Below are positions 1 to 8,366 of a DNA stretch of 64,000 nt, one piece after another. Source of the stretch: Mobilicoccus massiliensis (GTDB lineage Bacteria; Actinomycetota; Actinomycetes; Actinomycetales; Dermatophilaceae); NCBI RefSeq assembly GCF_000826525.2, contig NZ_LN651328.1:142432-206431 (forward strand), written 5' to 3'. Under the pieces are notes generated by a model. It ran no database searches and had not been told where the DNA came from. It worked only from the letters and a program-made list of their open reading frames with translations. How positions within the stretch are numbered: the stretch's first letter is position 1; every line of letters starts with the position of its first letter. The position numbers and the translations under genes are program-made.

Positions 1-1011
1 GACGTCGTCGAGCCAGCCCGCGGGGACCTCGGTCTCGACCGGGATGGGGCGGTGCATCGCGATGGCCGTGAGGTGGGTCCATGTGCGCGGCACCACCTGC
101 ACGACCTCGTACCCCCCGCCGCCAAGCGCGACCCAGCGGCCGTCGCACAGTTCGTGGGAGAGGTCGTGCAGGGTCTCGGCCACGATGCGCTGGGCGTCCA
201 CCGAGACCGAGAGGTGGGCGAGCGGGTCACGAAAGTGCGAGTCGGCGCCGTGCTGGGTGACGAGCACCTGGGGACGGAACGCCCGCAGCACGGCCGGCGC
301 GACCGCGTGGAACGCGCGCAGCCACCCGGCGTCGCCCACGCCGGGCGGGAGAGCGAGGTTGATCGCGCTGCCCTGCGCGTCGGGGCCGCCGAGATCGCCG
401 GGAAAACCGGTGCCGGGGAACAGGACCGTGCCCGTCTCGTGTATCGAGAACGTCAGCACCCGCGGGTCGTTCCAGAACATGCGCTCGACGCCGTCACCGT
501 GATGGGCGTCGACGTCGACGTAGGCGATGCGTTCCACACCCTGTTCGAGCAACCAGTCGATGGCGACGCCCGCGTCGTTGTAGATGCAGAAGCCGGACGC
601 GGCGCCCGGCATGGCGTGGTGCAGGCCGCCGGTGAAGTTGACGCCGTGCCCGACCTCGCCGCGCCAGACGCCCTCGGCCACGGCACGGCTGCCCTCGGCG
701 ATGCGAGCACTGATGTCGTGGATGCCGCGAAAGGCGGGATCGTCCTCCGTGCCGAGACCGAAGCGGGCGTCGGCGTGGTCGGGATCCTTCGAGGCGCGCC
801 TGACGGCGTCGATGTACTCCGGGGTGTGGACCCGGGTGAGCAGCGCATCGTCGGGGGTGTCGGGGGCGATGATCTCGGCCTCGTCGTCGAACAGACCGAA
901 CGAGCGGCACAACCTCGCGGTGAGGTCGAGCCGGATCGGGTTCATCGGGTGCCCGACACCGAAGTCGTAACCGGTGAAGGAGTCGTCCCAGACGATGCGG
1001 GCTTGTGCCAT
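1..1011 (-). CDS. acuC: AcuC-like histone deacetylase family protein (3' part missing)
   Basis: Class I/II histone-deacetylase fold enzyme of the bacterial AcuC group, which removes acetyl groups from lysines of proteins such as acetyl-CoA synthetase. 337 codons are visible with no stop before the window edge, so roughly the last 50-60 residues of a ~390-residue family are missing. The zinc/charge-relay signatures are present: LHHAMPGAASGFCIYNDA near residue 125-145 and YVDVDAHHGDGVERMF just after it, plus GGGGYE near the end. The ATG start is chosen because a TAGCGT box lies 6 nt upstream and no Shine-Dalgarno is seen. An acetyltransferase gene follows directly upstream, a possible acetylation pair (inference). 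Confidence 0.9.
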   Translation of the reverse strand, partial: MAQARIVWDDSFTGYDFGVGHPMNPIRLDLTARLCRSFGLFDDEAEIIAPDTPDDALLTRVHTPEYIDAVRRASKDPDHADARFGLGTEDDPAFRGIHDISARIAEGSRAVAEGVWRGEVGHGVNFTGGLHHAMPGAASGFCIYNDAGVAIDWLLEQGVERIAYVDVDAHHGDGVERMFWNDPRVLTFSIHETGTVLFPGTGFPGDLGGPDAQGSAINLALPPGVGDAGWLRAFHAVAPAVLRAFRPQVLVTQHGADSHFRDPLAHLSVSVDAQRIVAETLHDLSHELCDGRWVALGGGGYEVVQVVPRTWTHLTAIAMHRPIPVETEVPAGWLDDV

Positions 1012-1017
1012 GCACGA

Positions 1018-1023
1018 ACGCTA
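1018..1023 (-). promoter_or_regulatory. -10 box of a probable leaderless acuC transcript
   Basis: TAGCGT on the minus strand ends 6 nt before the acuC ATG and there is no Shine-Dalgarno. This is the usual geometry of leaderless actinobacterial mRNAs, where transcription begins at the start codon. Confidence 0.5.
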
Positions 1024-1086
1024 TCGGGCCGCGCAGCGGTTGACGGCCCAAGGGGCCGCCCGATTAACGGCCCACCGACGGTGCGA

Positions 1087-1596
1087 TCAGCGCCGCAGCG
1101 CCAGCACCATCGCGATCTCCTCCTCGATGCCCTCCGACCGGGCGGCGTCGGTGCGCGGCTCGCGGCGGTGCTCGGTGGGGCGGAACCCGTAGCTGCTCGC
1201 GAACGCGACCGCGGGCACGTTGTCGGTGCCCACCCAGTAGACGAGCTGGGAGGCGCCCTTCTTCTCGGCGACCTCACCGGCCACGACGACGAGTCGCGCG
1301 GCCACACCCTCGCCGCGCAGCTTGGGGTCGACCCACAGGCTGAAGAGCTCGGCGGCGTTGTCGAAGAGGTCGTCCTTCATACGGACCGACGCGATACCCA
1401 CCGGCGTGGAGTCTCTGGTGACCACGAGGCGGTCGGAGCGGTTCATCCGATCGCGCCAGAGCTGCTCGTCGTAGGCCTCTTCGGTCTCGATGTCGGCGAC
1501 GAAGGCATCCGGCGACTCGCGGAGGGCCCGCAGGCGCATGTCGCGGTACTGCTCCCATTCGTCCTCTGAGAGCACTCGAACGGAGAGATCCGACAT
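1087..1596 (-). CDS. GNAT family N-acetyltransferase
   Basis: A 169-residue single-domain Gcn5-related acetyltransferase that would use acetyl-CoA to acetylate an unidentified amine. The acetyl-CoA binding region reads LWVDPKLRGEGVAARLV around residues 85-105, matching the R/Q-x-x-G-x-G/A loop, and the late VPAVAFASSYGFRPT segment is the typical N-x-x-A-x-x-x-Y-x-x-x-GF motif in altered form. The ATG has an AAGGAA-type ribosome site (GGAAAGGAACCTC). It stands alone between acuC and proC. Substrate cannot be predicted from the sequence. Confidence 0.85.
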   Translation of the reverse strand: MSDLSVRVLSEDEWEQYRDMRLRALRESPDAFVADIETEEAYDEQLWRDRMNRSDRLVVTRDSTPVGIASVRMKDDLFDNAAELFSLWVDPKLRGEGVAARLVVVAGEVAEKKGASQLVYWVGTDNVPAVAFASSYGFRPTEHRREPRTDAARSEGIEEEIAMVLALRR

Positions 1597-1722
1597 GAGG
1601 TTCCTTTCCTCGCAACCGACCTATCGGCCCCCGGGGCCCAGAACACAGTAACAGCGCTCGGCGGCCGCCCGCTGCCCTCCGCCGAAGGGCGAGAGCCGCT
1701 CCCCGTCAAGAAGATCGAACGT

Positions 1723-2553
1723 TCAATCACCCAGCTCGGCGGACCTGCGCGTGGCCGCGCCGACGGCCTCGATCAGGTGGTAGCGCACGGCTCCCCGGTC
1801 GAGGGCCCGCAGGGCGGCGGCGGTGGAGCCACCGGGGCTCGTGACCTGCTCGCGGAGTATCGCGGCAGGGGTGTCGCCGTCGCGCAGCATCGTCGCCGCG
1901 CCGAGCAACGTCTGCTCCGCCAGCCGGGTCGCGACGGGGCGCGAGAGGCCCTCGAGGACGCCGGCCTCGATGAGTGCATCCGCGACGTAGAAGACGTACG
2001 CCGGCCCCGACCCGGAGAGGCCGGTGGCGGCGTCCTGCATCGACTCCGCAACGACCTCGGTGTGACCGCAGGCCTGCAGCAGGCGGTCGACGGTGGCGAC
2101 CTGCTCGTCGGTGCAGTGCGCGCCGGGGCTGACGACGAACATCCCCTCACCGACGAGCGCGGGGGTGTTGGGCATGACGCGGACGACGGGCAGCTGCGCA
2201 CCCGCGTGCTCCTGCAGGGTCGCGAGCGTCACCCCGGCGGCGAGCGAGACGACGACGGTGTCACGGCCGAGCGATCCGGCGACCTCGTCGAGCACCTCGG
2301 CGACGAGGTAGGGCTTGAGGGCGACGACGACGATGTCGGCTCCCTCCACGGCCGTCTCGTTGTCGGCGGTCGCCTCGACGCCGCGCTCGCTCCAGCGGGC
2401 ACGGGCCTCCTCGCTCGGATCCGTGACCGTGACGTGCTCCGGCGGCAGCCCCGCCTCGAGCAGCCCCGAGAGCACGGCGCCGCCCATGACCCCGGCACCG
2501 AGGAAGACGATGCGGCCGTCGAAGTCGGAGAGATCGGGAGTGTCGGTGGTCAT
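1723..2553 (-). CDS. proC: Pyrroline-5-carboxylate reductase
   Basis: Catalyses the last step of proline synthesis, NAD(P)H-dependent reduction of 1-pyrroline-5-carboxylate. The 276-residue length is normal. The N-terminal Rossmann motif FLGAGVMGGAVLSGLLEAG lies at residues ~16-34; the C-terminal dimerisation/catalytic domain carries GLSGSGPAYVFYVADALIE and the family signature REQVTSPGGSTAAALRALD. Start is supported by AGGAG six bases upstream. It lies just downstream of a broken proline dehydrogenase gene in the same direction, so synthetic and catabolic proline genes sit side by side. Confidence 0.95.
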   Translation of the reverse strand: MTTDTPDLSDFDGRIVFLGAGVMGGAVLSGLLEAGLPPEHVTVTDPSEEARARWSERGVEATADNETAVEGADIVVVALKPYLVAEVLDEVAGSLGRDTVVVSLAAGVTLATLQEHAGAQLPVVRVMPNTPALVGEGMFVVSPGAHCTDEQVATVDRLLQACGHTEVVAESMQDAATGLSGSGPAYVFYVADALIEAGVLEGLSRPVATRLAEQTLLGAATMLRDGDTPAAILREQVTSPGGSTAAALRALDRGAVRYHLIEAVGAATRRSAELGD

Positions 2554-2598
2554 CGTCGTCTCCTGTCGGTTCGACCGGGTGGTCGGGGGCGGGCGAGT

Positions 2599-2756
2599 CG
2601 GGCGGGTCTGGCGCAGAACGGGATCGGCCGGATCGGTCGTCCGGGACGCGACCGCTCGGAACGCGCCGGTTCAGAACCGGGCGGGTCTGGCGCAGAACGG
2701 GATCGGCCGGATCGGTCGTCCGGGACGCGACCGCTCGGAACGCGCCGGTTCAGAAC
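2599..2756. repeat. Perfect 79-bp tandem duplication
   Basis: Bases 2599-2677 and 2678-2756 are identical over 79 bp, directly abutting the 3' end of the proline dehydrogenase pseudogene and upstream of proC. The unit contains GATCGGCCGGATCGG and CGCGACCGCTCGGAACGCG, which could form hairpins, so the ancestral single copy may have been the terminator of the upstream gene. Confidence 0.95.
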
Positions 2757-2757
2757 T

Positions 2758-3769
2758 TCAGAATGTCGTGGCGCGGACGAGGGCGAGGATCTCGCGAGGG
2801 CTGTCGGCGACGCGGCGGGCGATGTAGGGATACCACTCCTCGCCGAACGGCACGTAGACCCGCAGCCGGTCGCCGCGGTCGGCGATCTCGGCCTGCTTCT
2901 CGGGGCGGACCCCGTACCGGAGTTGGTACTCGATTGTCGACGGGTCGCGGCAGAGGCGGCGCGCGAGGGTCTCGGACAACTGCAGCAGCCGCTCGTCGTG
3001 GGTGGCGACCACGACCGGGCCGCGCCCTTCGAGCAGGTGCTGGACCGCGCGGACGTACGCGCGGTCGACGTCGGCGCCGCGGCGGAAGTGGTCGGCGTCG
3101 TGGGCCGGGGCGCCCTTGGTGAGACGTACCCGAGCACCCGTGGCCGCGAGTGAGCGGCAGTCGGACTCGGTGCGTCGCAGGCAGGCCTGCAGCGAGAGGC
3201 CCAGCGTGGGGTGCTCGGCCCTGACCTCGTGGAACGCGGAGATCGTGGCGTCGGCGGGCACGGCGGGTTCGACCTCGACGGTGAGGCTGACGCCGTGCTC
3301 GTCACCGATGCGGGCGAGCTCGCGCAGGTGGTCTCGGGCGCTCGCCCGCCCCTGCCCGCAGGTGGTCTCGGGCGCTCGCCCGCCCCTGCCCGCCCAACGC
3401 GGCGCCGAACGCCGAGAGCCGCACGCTCACGTCGGCGAACCCGTCGTGGGCGAGGCCGGCGTCGGAGAGCCTGCGGACGAGTTTGCGGATGCGCTTGACC
3501 CGCTTCTCGGTGCGTACGAGGTCGTGCGGCTCACTGACCAGGTGGGTGATGCTCACCCTGCGGCCGCGCTCCTCGAGCCAGGAGGCCACGTCCATCGCCG
3601 AGGAGATCGACTCGCCGGCGACGTAGCGGCGCACGATCTCGTGGCTCATCGTGCGGTTCTCGGCGGCACGCCGCAGACGCGCATCGGTCGCCACCCGGAT
3701 CAACGTGTTCTGCACGGTCAGACGAGCGGCCTCCACGCCGTCCCCTTCCGAGTCGGCCCCGCAGGGCAT
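2758..3769 (-). pseudogene. Proline dehydrogenase, frameshifted by a 34-bp duplication
   Basis: Monofunctional FAD-dependent proline dehydrogenase (PRODH), which oxidises proline to pyrroline-5-carboxylate. The 5' part (to about 3393) encodes VRRYVAGESISSAMDV and VSVRLSAFGAALGG; the 3' part in another frame encodes SLTVEVEPAV upstream of its first ATG, then RVRLTKGA, TIEYQLRYGVR and YVPFGEEWYPYIARRVADS, all PRODH hallmarks. Removing one of two tandem 34-bp copies at 3325-3392 joins the halves into one 325-residue protein reading ...SARDHLRELARIGDEHG..., a normal family length. As the sequence stands the product is truncated after about 140 residues and inactive. The start at 3769 is uncertain; a GTG inside (QNTLIRV) is an alternative. 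Confidence 0.9.
3325..3392. repeat. 34-bp tandem duplication inside the PRODH gene
   Basis: 3325-3358 is repeated exactly at 3359-3392, and the match runs one base further. Because 34 is not a multiple of three, the extra copy shifts the reading frame of the proline dehydrogenase gene. Confidence 0.95.
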
Positions 3770-3867
3770 CTCTTCACCACCGGCTCTTCGCCACCGTCAG
3801 GCTAACCGCTGGCCCGCACCGGGACAGCGGTGGATTCGGGCGCCTCCTCGCGCGGCGGGACGCGGCG

Positions 3868-4668
3868 TCAGGCCGGGGGCAGGCCCTCGGCGAGGTGGGT
3901 CCGTGCGAACTCGAGGGACTCGCGCAACGCCGCCTCGCGGCCCTCCGGCTTGAACCGGCGGGTGCCCACCTCGACGACGACGTCTCCGGTGTAGCCGGCG
4001 GGGCCCAGCCGGCGGAGGAACTCCGCGCACGGCTGCTTGCCGCGGCCGGGCACGAGGTGCTCGTCCTTGACCGAGCCCGAGCCGTCGGCCAGGTGCACGT
4101 GGGCGAGGCGCCCGCCGAGATCGGCCTGCATCGCGAGCACGTCGGAACGGGCCGTCGCGGAGTGCGAGAGATCGAGGGTGACGTGCTCGTAGGGCTGCGG
4201 CACCGGGTCCCATCCGGGCAGGTAGGCCTGCACGTGCCGGCCCGCCCGCCACGGGTACATGTTCTCGACGGCGAGCGTGATGCCGGTCGTCTCCTCCCGA
4301 TGCGCGACACCCTCGGCGAAGGACGAGGCGTACTCCTTCTGCCACCGGAACGGCGGGTGCAGCACGACGACGTCGGCGTCGAGGTCGTGGGCCAGCTCGA
4401 TGGAACGGTCCACCTTGTCCCAGGGCGAATTGCCGTAGACGCGCTGGGTGACGAGCAGCGTGGGGGCGTGGATCGAGTGGATCGGGAGGCCGTGCTCCTC
4501 GACGAGCCGGGTGAGCTGGATCGCGTCCTGGGTGGTGGGGTCGGAGAAAATCATCACCTCGATACCGTCGAAACCCAGCTTCTTCGCGAGCTGGAAGGCG
4601 GCCGCGGGTCCGAGGGGGTAGACGGACGAGGTCGACAGGGTCACGTCCACGCCGGGCTGTCCACTCAT
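3868..4668 (-). CDS. Sugar phosphate isomerase/epimerase (AP endonuclease family 2 TIM barrel)
   Basis: A 266-residue xylose-isomerase-like TIM barrel. Acidic and histidine residues expected to bind the divalent metal appear in order: GIEVMIFSD, HSIHAPTLL, VVLHPPFRWQKEYA, LAVENMYPW, TLDLSHSA, HVHLADGSGS and VVVEVGTRRF. Such enzymes isomerise or epimerise sugars or cyclitols, but the substrate cannot be told from the sequence. The ATG has a TACGCT box 7 nt upstream and no Shine-Dalgarno. It is followed 25 bp upstream by the ppx-like gene running in the same direction, an arrangement seen in many actinobacteria (general knowledge). Confidence 0.82.
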   Translation of the reverse strand: MSGQPGVDVTLSTSSVYPLGPAAAFQLAKKLGFDGIEVMIFSDPTTQDAIQLTRLVEEHGLPIHSIHAPTLLVTQRVYGNSPWDKVDRSIELAHDLDADVVVLHPPFRWQKEYASSFAEGVAHREETTGITLAVENMYPWRAGRHVQAYLPGWDPVPQPYEHVTLDLSHSATARSDVLAMQADLGGRLAHVHLADGSGSVKDEHLVPGRGKQPCAEFLRRLGPAGYTGDVVVEVGTRRFKPEGREAALRESLEFARTHLAEGLPPA

Positions 4669-4675
4669 ACGACTC

Positions 4676-4681
4676 AGCGTA
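4676..4681 (-). promoter_or_regulatory. -10 box, probable leaderless transcript of the isomerase gene
   Basis: TACGCT on the minus strand ends 7 nt before the ATG at 4668; no ribosome site is visible. The box lies in the short gap after the ppx-like gene, so the isomerase can be expressed on its own. Confidence 0.45.
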
Positions 4682-4693
4682 GGGGGTCGGCGA

Positions 4694-5668
4694 TCAGGCG
4701 TCTGCCGTGTCCGGGTCGTGCGAGAGCACGAACGCCTTCGGTGCCGGGATGAGGTCGAGCTGCTGAAGGATCACGCCCTCGCGCAGCGCCCACGGGCACA
4801 CGACCATCTCGTCGATACCCGCGAGGTCCATCACGGCCTCGACGACCATGGCTCCGGCGAGCACCTGGCGCGAGCGGGTGTTCGAGACGCCGGGCAGCGC
4901 CGCGCGCTTCTCCTGCGGCATCGCGGCGAGCTGGGGCAGCACCTCCTTGAGGCCCGTGCGCGAGAGGGTGCGCCGCGTGTAGATGCCCTCGCCGCTCGGG
5001 GCGGCTCCCGTGAGCCGGGCGAGGGAACGAATGGTCTTGCTCGTGCCGACGTACAGGTCGGGCGAGCCCACCTTGTTGAGATCGCGCATGACCCGGGCGA
5101 TCTCGGTGCGGATCATCTTGCGCACCACCTTGAGCTGGGCCGGTTTGGGCGGGTCGCCGGGCAGGTACTCACGGGTGATGCGCCCTGCCCCGAGCGGGAG
5201 CGACAGTGCGACGTCGGGGTCCTCGTCGATGCCGGAGGCGAGCTCGAGGGAGCCGCCGCCGATGTCGACCATGAAGATGCGTCCCGCCGACCAGCCGTGC
5301 CAGCGACGCGCCGCGAGGAAGGTCAGCCGCGACTCGTCCGAGCCGGAGAGCACGACGAGTTCGACCCCCGTCTCGGTGTGGATGCGGTCGAGGATCTCGT
5401 CGCCGTTGGGCGCCTCGCGGATCGCGCTCGTCGCGAACCCCATGAGCGTCTCGACCCCGTACTCGTCGGCGACGTCGAGGCACTCACGCACGAACCCGAG
5501 CAGCCGCGCCGCCCCGTCCTCGCTGATCACGCCCTTGGCGTTCATGTAGTCGAACAGGCGCAGATCGACCTTGTACTTGCTCGCGGGGATGGGGTGCGCG
5601 CCCCAGAACGCATCGACGACCAGCAGGTGCACCGTGTTCGACCCGACGTCGATGACTCCCATCCGCAT
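4694..5668 (-). CDS. Ppx/GppA family phosphatase (exopolyphosphatase-like)
   Basis: Member of the ASKHA-fold Ppx/GppA family, which hydrolyses inorganic polyphosphate and/or guanosine pentaphosphate and so touches the stringent response. About 324 residues, the short actinobacterial form lacking the C-terminal HD-like domains. N-terminal phosphate loop [16 protein letters not shown], second loop [15 protein letters not shown] near residue 140, and [13 protein letters not shown] between them are typical. Start at 5668 (MRMG) or 5662 (MG); no clear ribosome site. Its promoter region is shared with a divergent gene at 5810 and contains a palindromic repeat. Confidence 0.88.
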   Translation of the reverse strand: MRMGVIDVGSNTVHLLVVDAFWGAHPIPASKYKVDLRLFDYMNAKGVISEDGAARLLGFVRECLDVADEYGVETLMGFATSAIREAPNGDEILDRIHTETGVELVVLSGSDESRLTFLAARRWHGWSAGRIFMVDIGGGSLELASGIDEDPDVALSLPLGAGRITREYLPGDPPKPAQLKVVRKMIRTEIARVMRDLNKVGSPDLYVGTSKTIRSLARLTGAAPSGEGIYTRRTLSRTGLKEVLPQLAAMPQEKRAALPGVSNTRSRQVLAGAMVVEAVMDLAGIDEMVVCPWALREGVILQQLDLIPAPKAFVLSHDPDTADA

Positions 5669-5699
5669 GTGCCGAAAACTACCCGCCGCCTCCGACACG

Positions 5700-5786
5700 C
5701 GCCGAGACAGCCGCCGTTTCCGGCCGCGTCTCATCCTCCGCCGAGCAACGCGCCTCCCGAGGGCCGAAGCGGCGGCTGTCTCGGCG
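5700..5786. repeat. Palindromic repeat, GAGACAGCCG family, paired copy
   Basis: Left arm 5700-5725 begins CGCCGAGACAGCCGCCGTTT; right arm 5762-5786 is its inverted copy (first 17 bases perfect, then one gap). The arms are 36 bp apart. The same sequence recurs at 50390-50475 and as half-copies at 21063 and 60197. This copy lies in the divergent promoter interval between the ppx-like gene and the gene at 5810. Confidence 0.85.
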
Positions 5787-5797
5787 CAGTCCACGCG

Positions 5798-5803
5798 TAG
5801 CCT
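5798..5803 (+). promoter_or_regulatory. -10 box, probable leaderless transcript
   Basis: TAGCCT ends 6 nt before the GTG at 5810 and no Shine-Dalgarno is present. It directly follows the right arm of the palindromic repeat. Confidence 0.5.
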
Positions 5804-5809
5804 GGCGCG

Positions 5810-6661
5810 GTGACGTCAGCAGAGCGCGGAGGGCGCGGAGAGCCCGGCGACGCCGTGGGGAACGGTGCCGAGCGGGAACTCGGCGAGCCCGACTCGCGCA
5901 CGTGGGTCGAGTTCGACGATCCGGCCGAGGACGGGCAGCGGTTCCGGTGCGACCTGACCTGGCTCACCTCCGACTACCACTGCATCTTCGGCGCCGGATG
6001 CCCCGGCATCGACCGTGACCGACCCGACGACGGATGCTGCGTGCTGGGCGCGCATTTCACCGAGGACGCCGATCGCGACCGCGTCGAGGCCGTGGTCCGC
6101 GATCTGGGCGCACAGGAGTGGGAGCTGCGCGACGAGGCCCTCGCCGACGGCTGGATCGAGGTCGAGGACGGCGCCGAGAAGACCCGCGTCGTCGACGGCG
6201 CGTGCATCCTGCTCAACGGGCCGGGGGCACCGATGGGGGCCGGGTGCGCGCTGCATCAGTACGCGCTCGCCCGGGGTCTCGAACCGCACACCGCCAAGCC
6301 GGAGGTGTGCTGGCAGCTCCCGCTGCGGCGCACCTATCGCACGGTGACGCTGCCGGACGACACCGAGTACCTCGAGATCTCCATCGGCGAGTACACGCGC
6401 GCCGGGTGGGGACCGGGGGGCCACGACCTCGACTGGTACTGCACCTCGTCCCCACTCGCGCACACCGGTCGCGCACCGTTGTACGTGACGTCGGAGGCCG
6501 AACTCGTCGAGCTCATGGGCCGGCCCGCGTACGACGTGCTCGTCGAACGGTGCGAGGCGCACCTCGCGGGAGTGCGCGCGGCGCGGGCGATGCCCGAGGG
6601 AGCCCGCATGCTGCCGCTGCTCGTGCATCCGGCGACGCTCGCGGCCCGGGACGAAGCCTGA
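5810..6661 (+). CDS. Cysteine-rich conserved protein, possibly YkgJ/DUF3109-like
   Basis: A 283-residue protein I recognise only loosely. It has clustered cysteines: [14 protein letters not shown] and [11 protein letters not shown] near residues 55-85, then [20 protein letters not shown] and [12 protein letters not shown]. This spacing resembles zinc or Fe-S binding cysteine clusters of the YkgJ/DUF3109 group, whose function is unknown. The N-terminal 30 residues are low-complexity and acidic. The GTG start fits the leaderless promoter just upstream. It precedes radA by about 190 bp; co-regulation is not shown. Confidence 0.75.
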   Translation: MTSAERGGRGEPGDAVGNGAERELGEPDSRTWVEFDDPAEDGQRFRCDLTWLTSDYHCIFGAGCPGIDRDRPDDGCCVLGAHFTEDADRDRVEAVVRDLGAQEWELRDEALADGWIEVEDGAEKTRVVDGACILLNGPGAPMGAGCALHQYALARGLEPHTAKPEVCWQLPLRRTYRTVTLPDDTEYLEISIGEYTRAGWGPGGHDLDWYCTSSPLAHTGRAPLYVTSEAELVELMGRPAYDVLVERCEAHLAGVRAARAMPEGARMLPLLVHPATLAARDEA

Positions 6662-6836
6662 GGGGTGTCCGTCGTCGAACTCTGCTGGGGTGCGGTCTTC
6701 GAGGCACGTCTCCGGCACGCGAGGCACCCCTCGCATGACGTGTTCACCGTCATCGTGCCGTGCACGGATTCACCGCGAGCTCACCTGGGGCGAGCCTGCG
6801 CGGCCGCGGGTCGCAAGGGTTGTCGGCGGCTCGGTC

Positions 6837-6842
6837 TAGCGT
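6837..6842 (+). promoter_or_regulatory. -10 box, probable leaderless radA transcript
   Basis: TAGCGT ends 7 nt before the radA ATG at 6850; there is no ribosome site. It is identical to the box before acuC and before the RibD-like gene at 56339. Confidence 0.5.
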
Positions 6843-6849
6843 CTCGGGC

Positions 6850-8256
6850 ATGACGACGAGCGCCTCCTCCACCCGCCGCAAGGGCGGCCGCGCCCCTGCA
6901 CCCGCCGGGCATCGCTGCACCGAGTGCGGCTGGACCTCGGTCAAGTGGGTCGGCCGGTGCGGTGGGTGTCAGGCCTGGGGCACGGTCAGCGAGATCGACG
7001 GCGCGCCGGCGGGTCGTACGCGACCGGCGGGCAACGTCGCCCGACCCGCGCGGCCCATCGGCGAGGTCGACGCCACGGCCGCGCAGGCGACGAGTACCGG
7101 GGTGCCGGAGTTCGACCGCGTGCTCGGCGGCGGGCTCGTCAAGGGCGCGGTCGCGCTCGTCACCGGCGAGCCCGGCATCGGCAAGTCGACACTGCTGCTC
7201 GACGTCGCCGCCCGTGCGGCTCGGCTCGGGCAGACGGTCCTCTACGTCACGGGCGAGGAGTCGGCCGCCCAGGTGCGCCTTCGAGCCGAGCGCATCGACG
7301 CCGTGGCCGACAACCTCTATCTCGCAGCGGAATCCGATCTCGGCACCGTGCTCGCCCAGATCGATCGGCTCTCCCCCGACCTCTTCGTCCTCGACTCGGT
7401 CCAGACCATCAGCTCCACCGAGGTCGAGGGGGCGGCCGGCAACGTGTCGCAGGTCCGCGAGGTCGCCGCGGCGGTCATCGGGGCCGCGAAGGAGCGTGAT
7501 CTGTCGACGCTGCTCGTCGGGCACGTCACCAAGGACGGGGGCATCGCCGGGCCGCGCGTGCTCGAGCATCTCGTCGATGTCGTCGTCCAGTTCGAGGGCG
7601 ACCGGCACACCCGGCTGCGCCTCGTTCGCGCGGTGAAGAACCGGTACGGGCCCACCGACGAGGTCGGCTGTTTCGACCTCGGCGAGCGCGGCATCCTCGG
7701 CCTCACCGACCCGAGCGGGCTCTTCCTCTCCAGCCGAGACATGGAGGTGCCGGGCACGAGCGTCACGGTCACGCTCGAGGGCAGGCGTCCCCTCGTGTGC
7801 GAGGTGCAGGCGCTGCTCTCCAAGGCCGGTGGCGGATCGCCGCGTCGCACGACCAGCGGCCTCGACAACTCCCGCATCGCGATGGTGCTGGCCGTGCTCG
7901 ACAAGCACGTGCGCATGCCCGTCGGCGAATGCGACTGCTACGTCTCGACGGTCGGCGGTGTGCGGCTGACCGAGCCCGCGTCCGACCTCGCGACGGCCAT
8001 GGCCATGGCGAGCTCGCTCGCCGACCGGCCCATCCCCCGCGGCACCGTCGTCATCGGCGAGGTCGGTCTCGCGGGCGAGCTGCGCCCGACCGCCGGTGTG
8101 GCCCGCCGCCTCGCCGAGGCCGGCAGACTCGGCTTCACCCAGGCCCTCGTGCCCGCCGGGTCGGTGGAGGCGGGCGACATGCCGCGCGGACTCCAGGTGC
8201 ATCAAGTGCAGCGCCTCGCCGACGCGGTGCGGGGCCTCATCGGATCCGGCCGGTAG
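6850..8256 (+). CDS. radA: DNA repair protein RadA
   Basis: RecA-related ATPase that drives branch migration during recombinational repair. 468 residues, normal for the family. Domains in order: a C4 zinc finger with C23-x2-C26 and C37-x2-C40, a RecA core with Walker A GEPGIGKST near residue 112 and Walker B LFVLDSVQT, the RadA-specific KNRYG motif, and a C-terminal Lon-like domain (VVIGEVGLAGELRPTAGV). The start at 6850 places the zinc finger normally and fits the leaderless promoter. It lies upstream of disA as in many actinobacteria, linking DNA repair with c-di-AMP signalling. Confidence 0.96.
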   Translation: MTTSASSTRRKGGRAPAPAGHRCTECGWTSVKWVGRCGGCQAWGTVSEIDGAPAGRTRPAGNVARPARPIGEVDATAAQATSTGVPEFDRVLGGGLVKGAVALVTGEPGIGKSTLLLDVAARAARLGQTVLYVTGEESAAQVRLRAERIDAVADNLYLAAESDLGTVLAQIDRLSPDLFVLDSVQTISSTEVEGAAGNVSQVREVAAAVIGAAKERDLSTLLVGHVTKDGGIAGPRVLEHLVDVVVQFEGDRHTRLRLVRAVKNRYGPTDEVGCFDLGERGILGLTDPSGLFLSSRDMEVPGTSVTVTLEGRRPLVCEVQALLSKAGGGSPRRTTSGLDNSRIAMVLAVLDKHVRMPVGECDCYVSTVGGVRLTEPASDLATAMAMASSLADRPIPRGTVVIGEVGLAGELRPTAGVARRLAEAGRLGFTQALVPAGSVEAGDMPRGLQVHQVQRLADAVRGLIGSGR

Positions 8257-8366
8257 ACTTCGGCATACGACCAGCTCAACGGCCCGCGGCCACGCGCGAC
8301 GCCGTGAGGCGCCACACAGACGCGGCCAGGCCACCCGAGGCCGCGTCCCCCGCGTGAGGAGAGCTC

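Noticed and set aside
52..1569. 505-codon open frame on the plus strand
   Set aside because: It lies opposite acuC and the acetyltransferase gene; high GC keeps the antisense frame open. The translation is low-complexity and matches nothing known.
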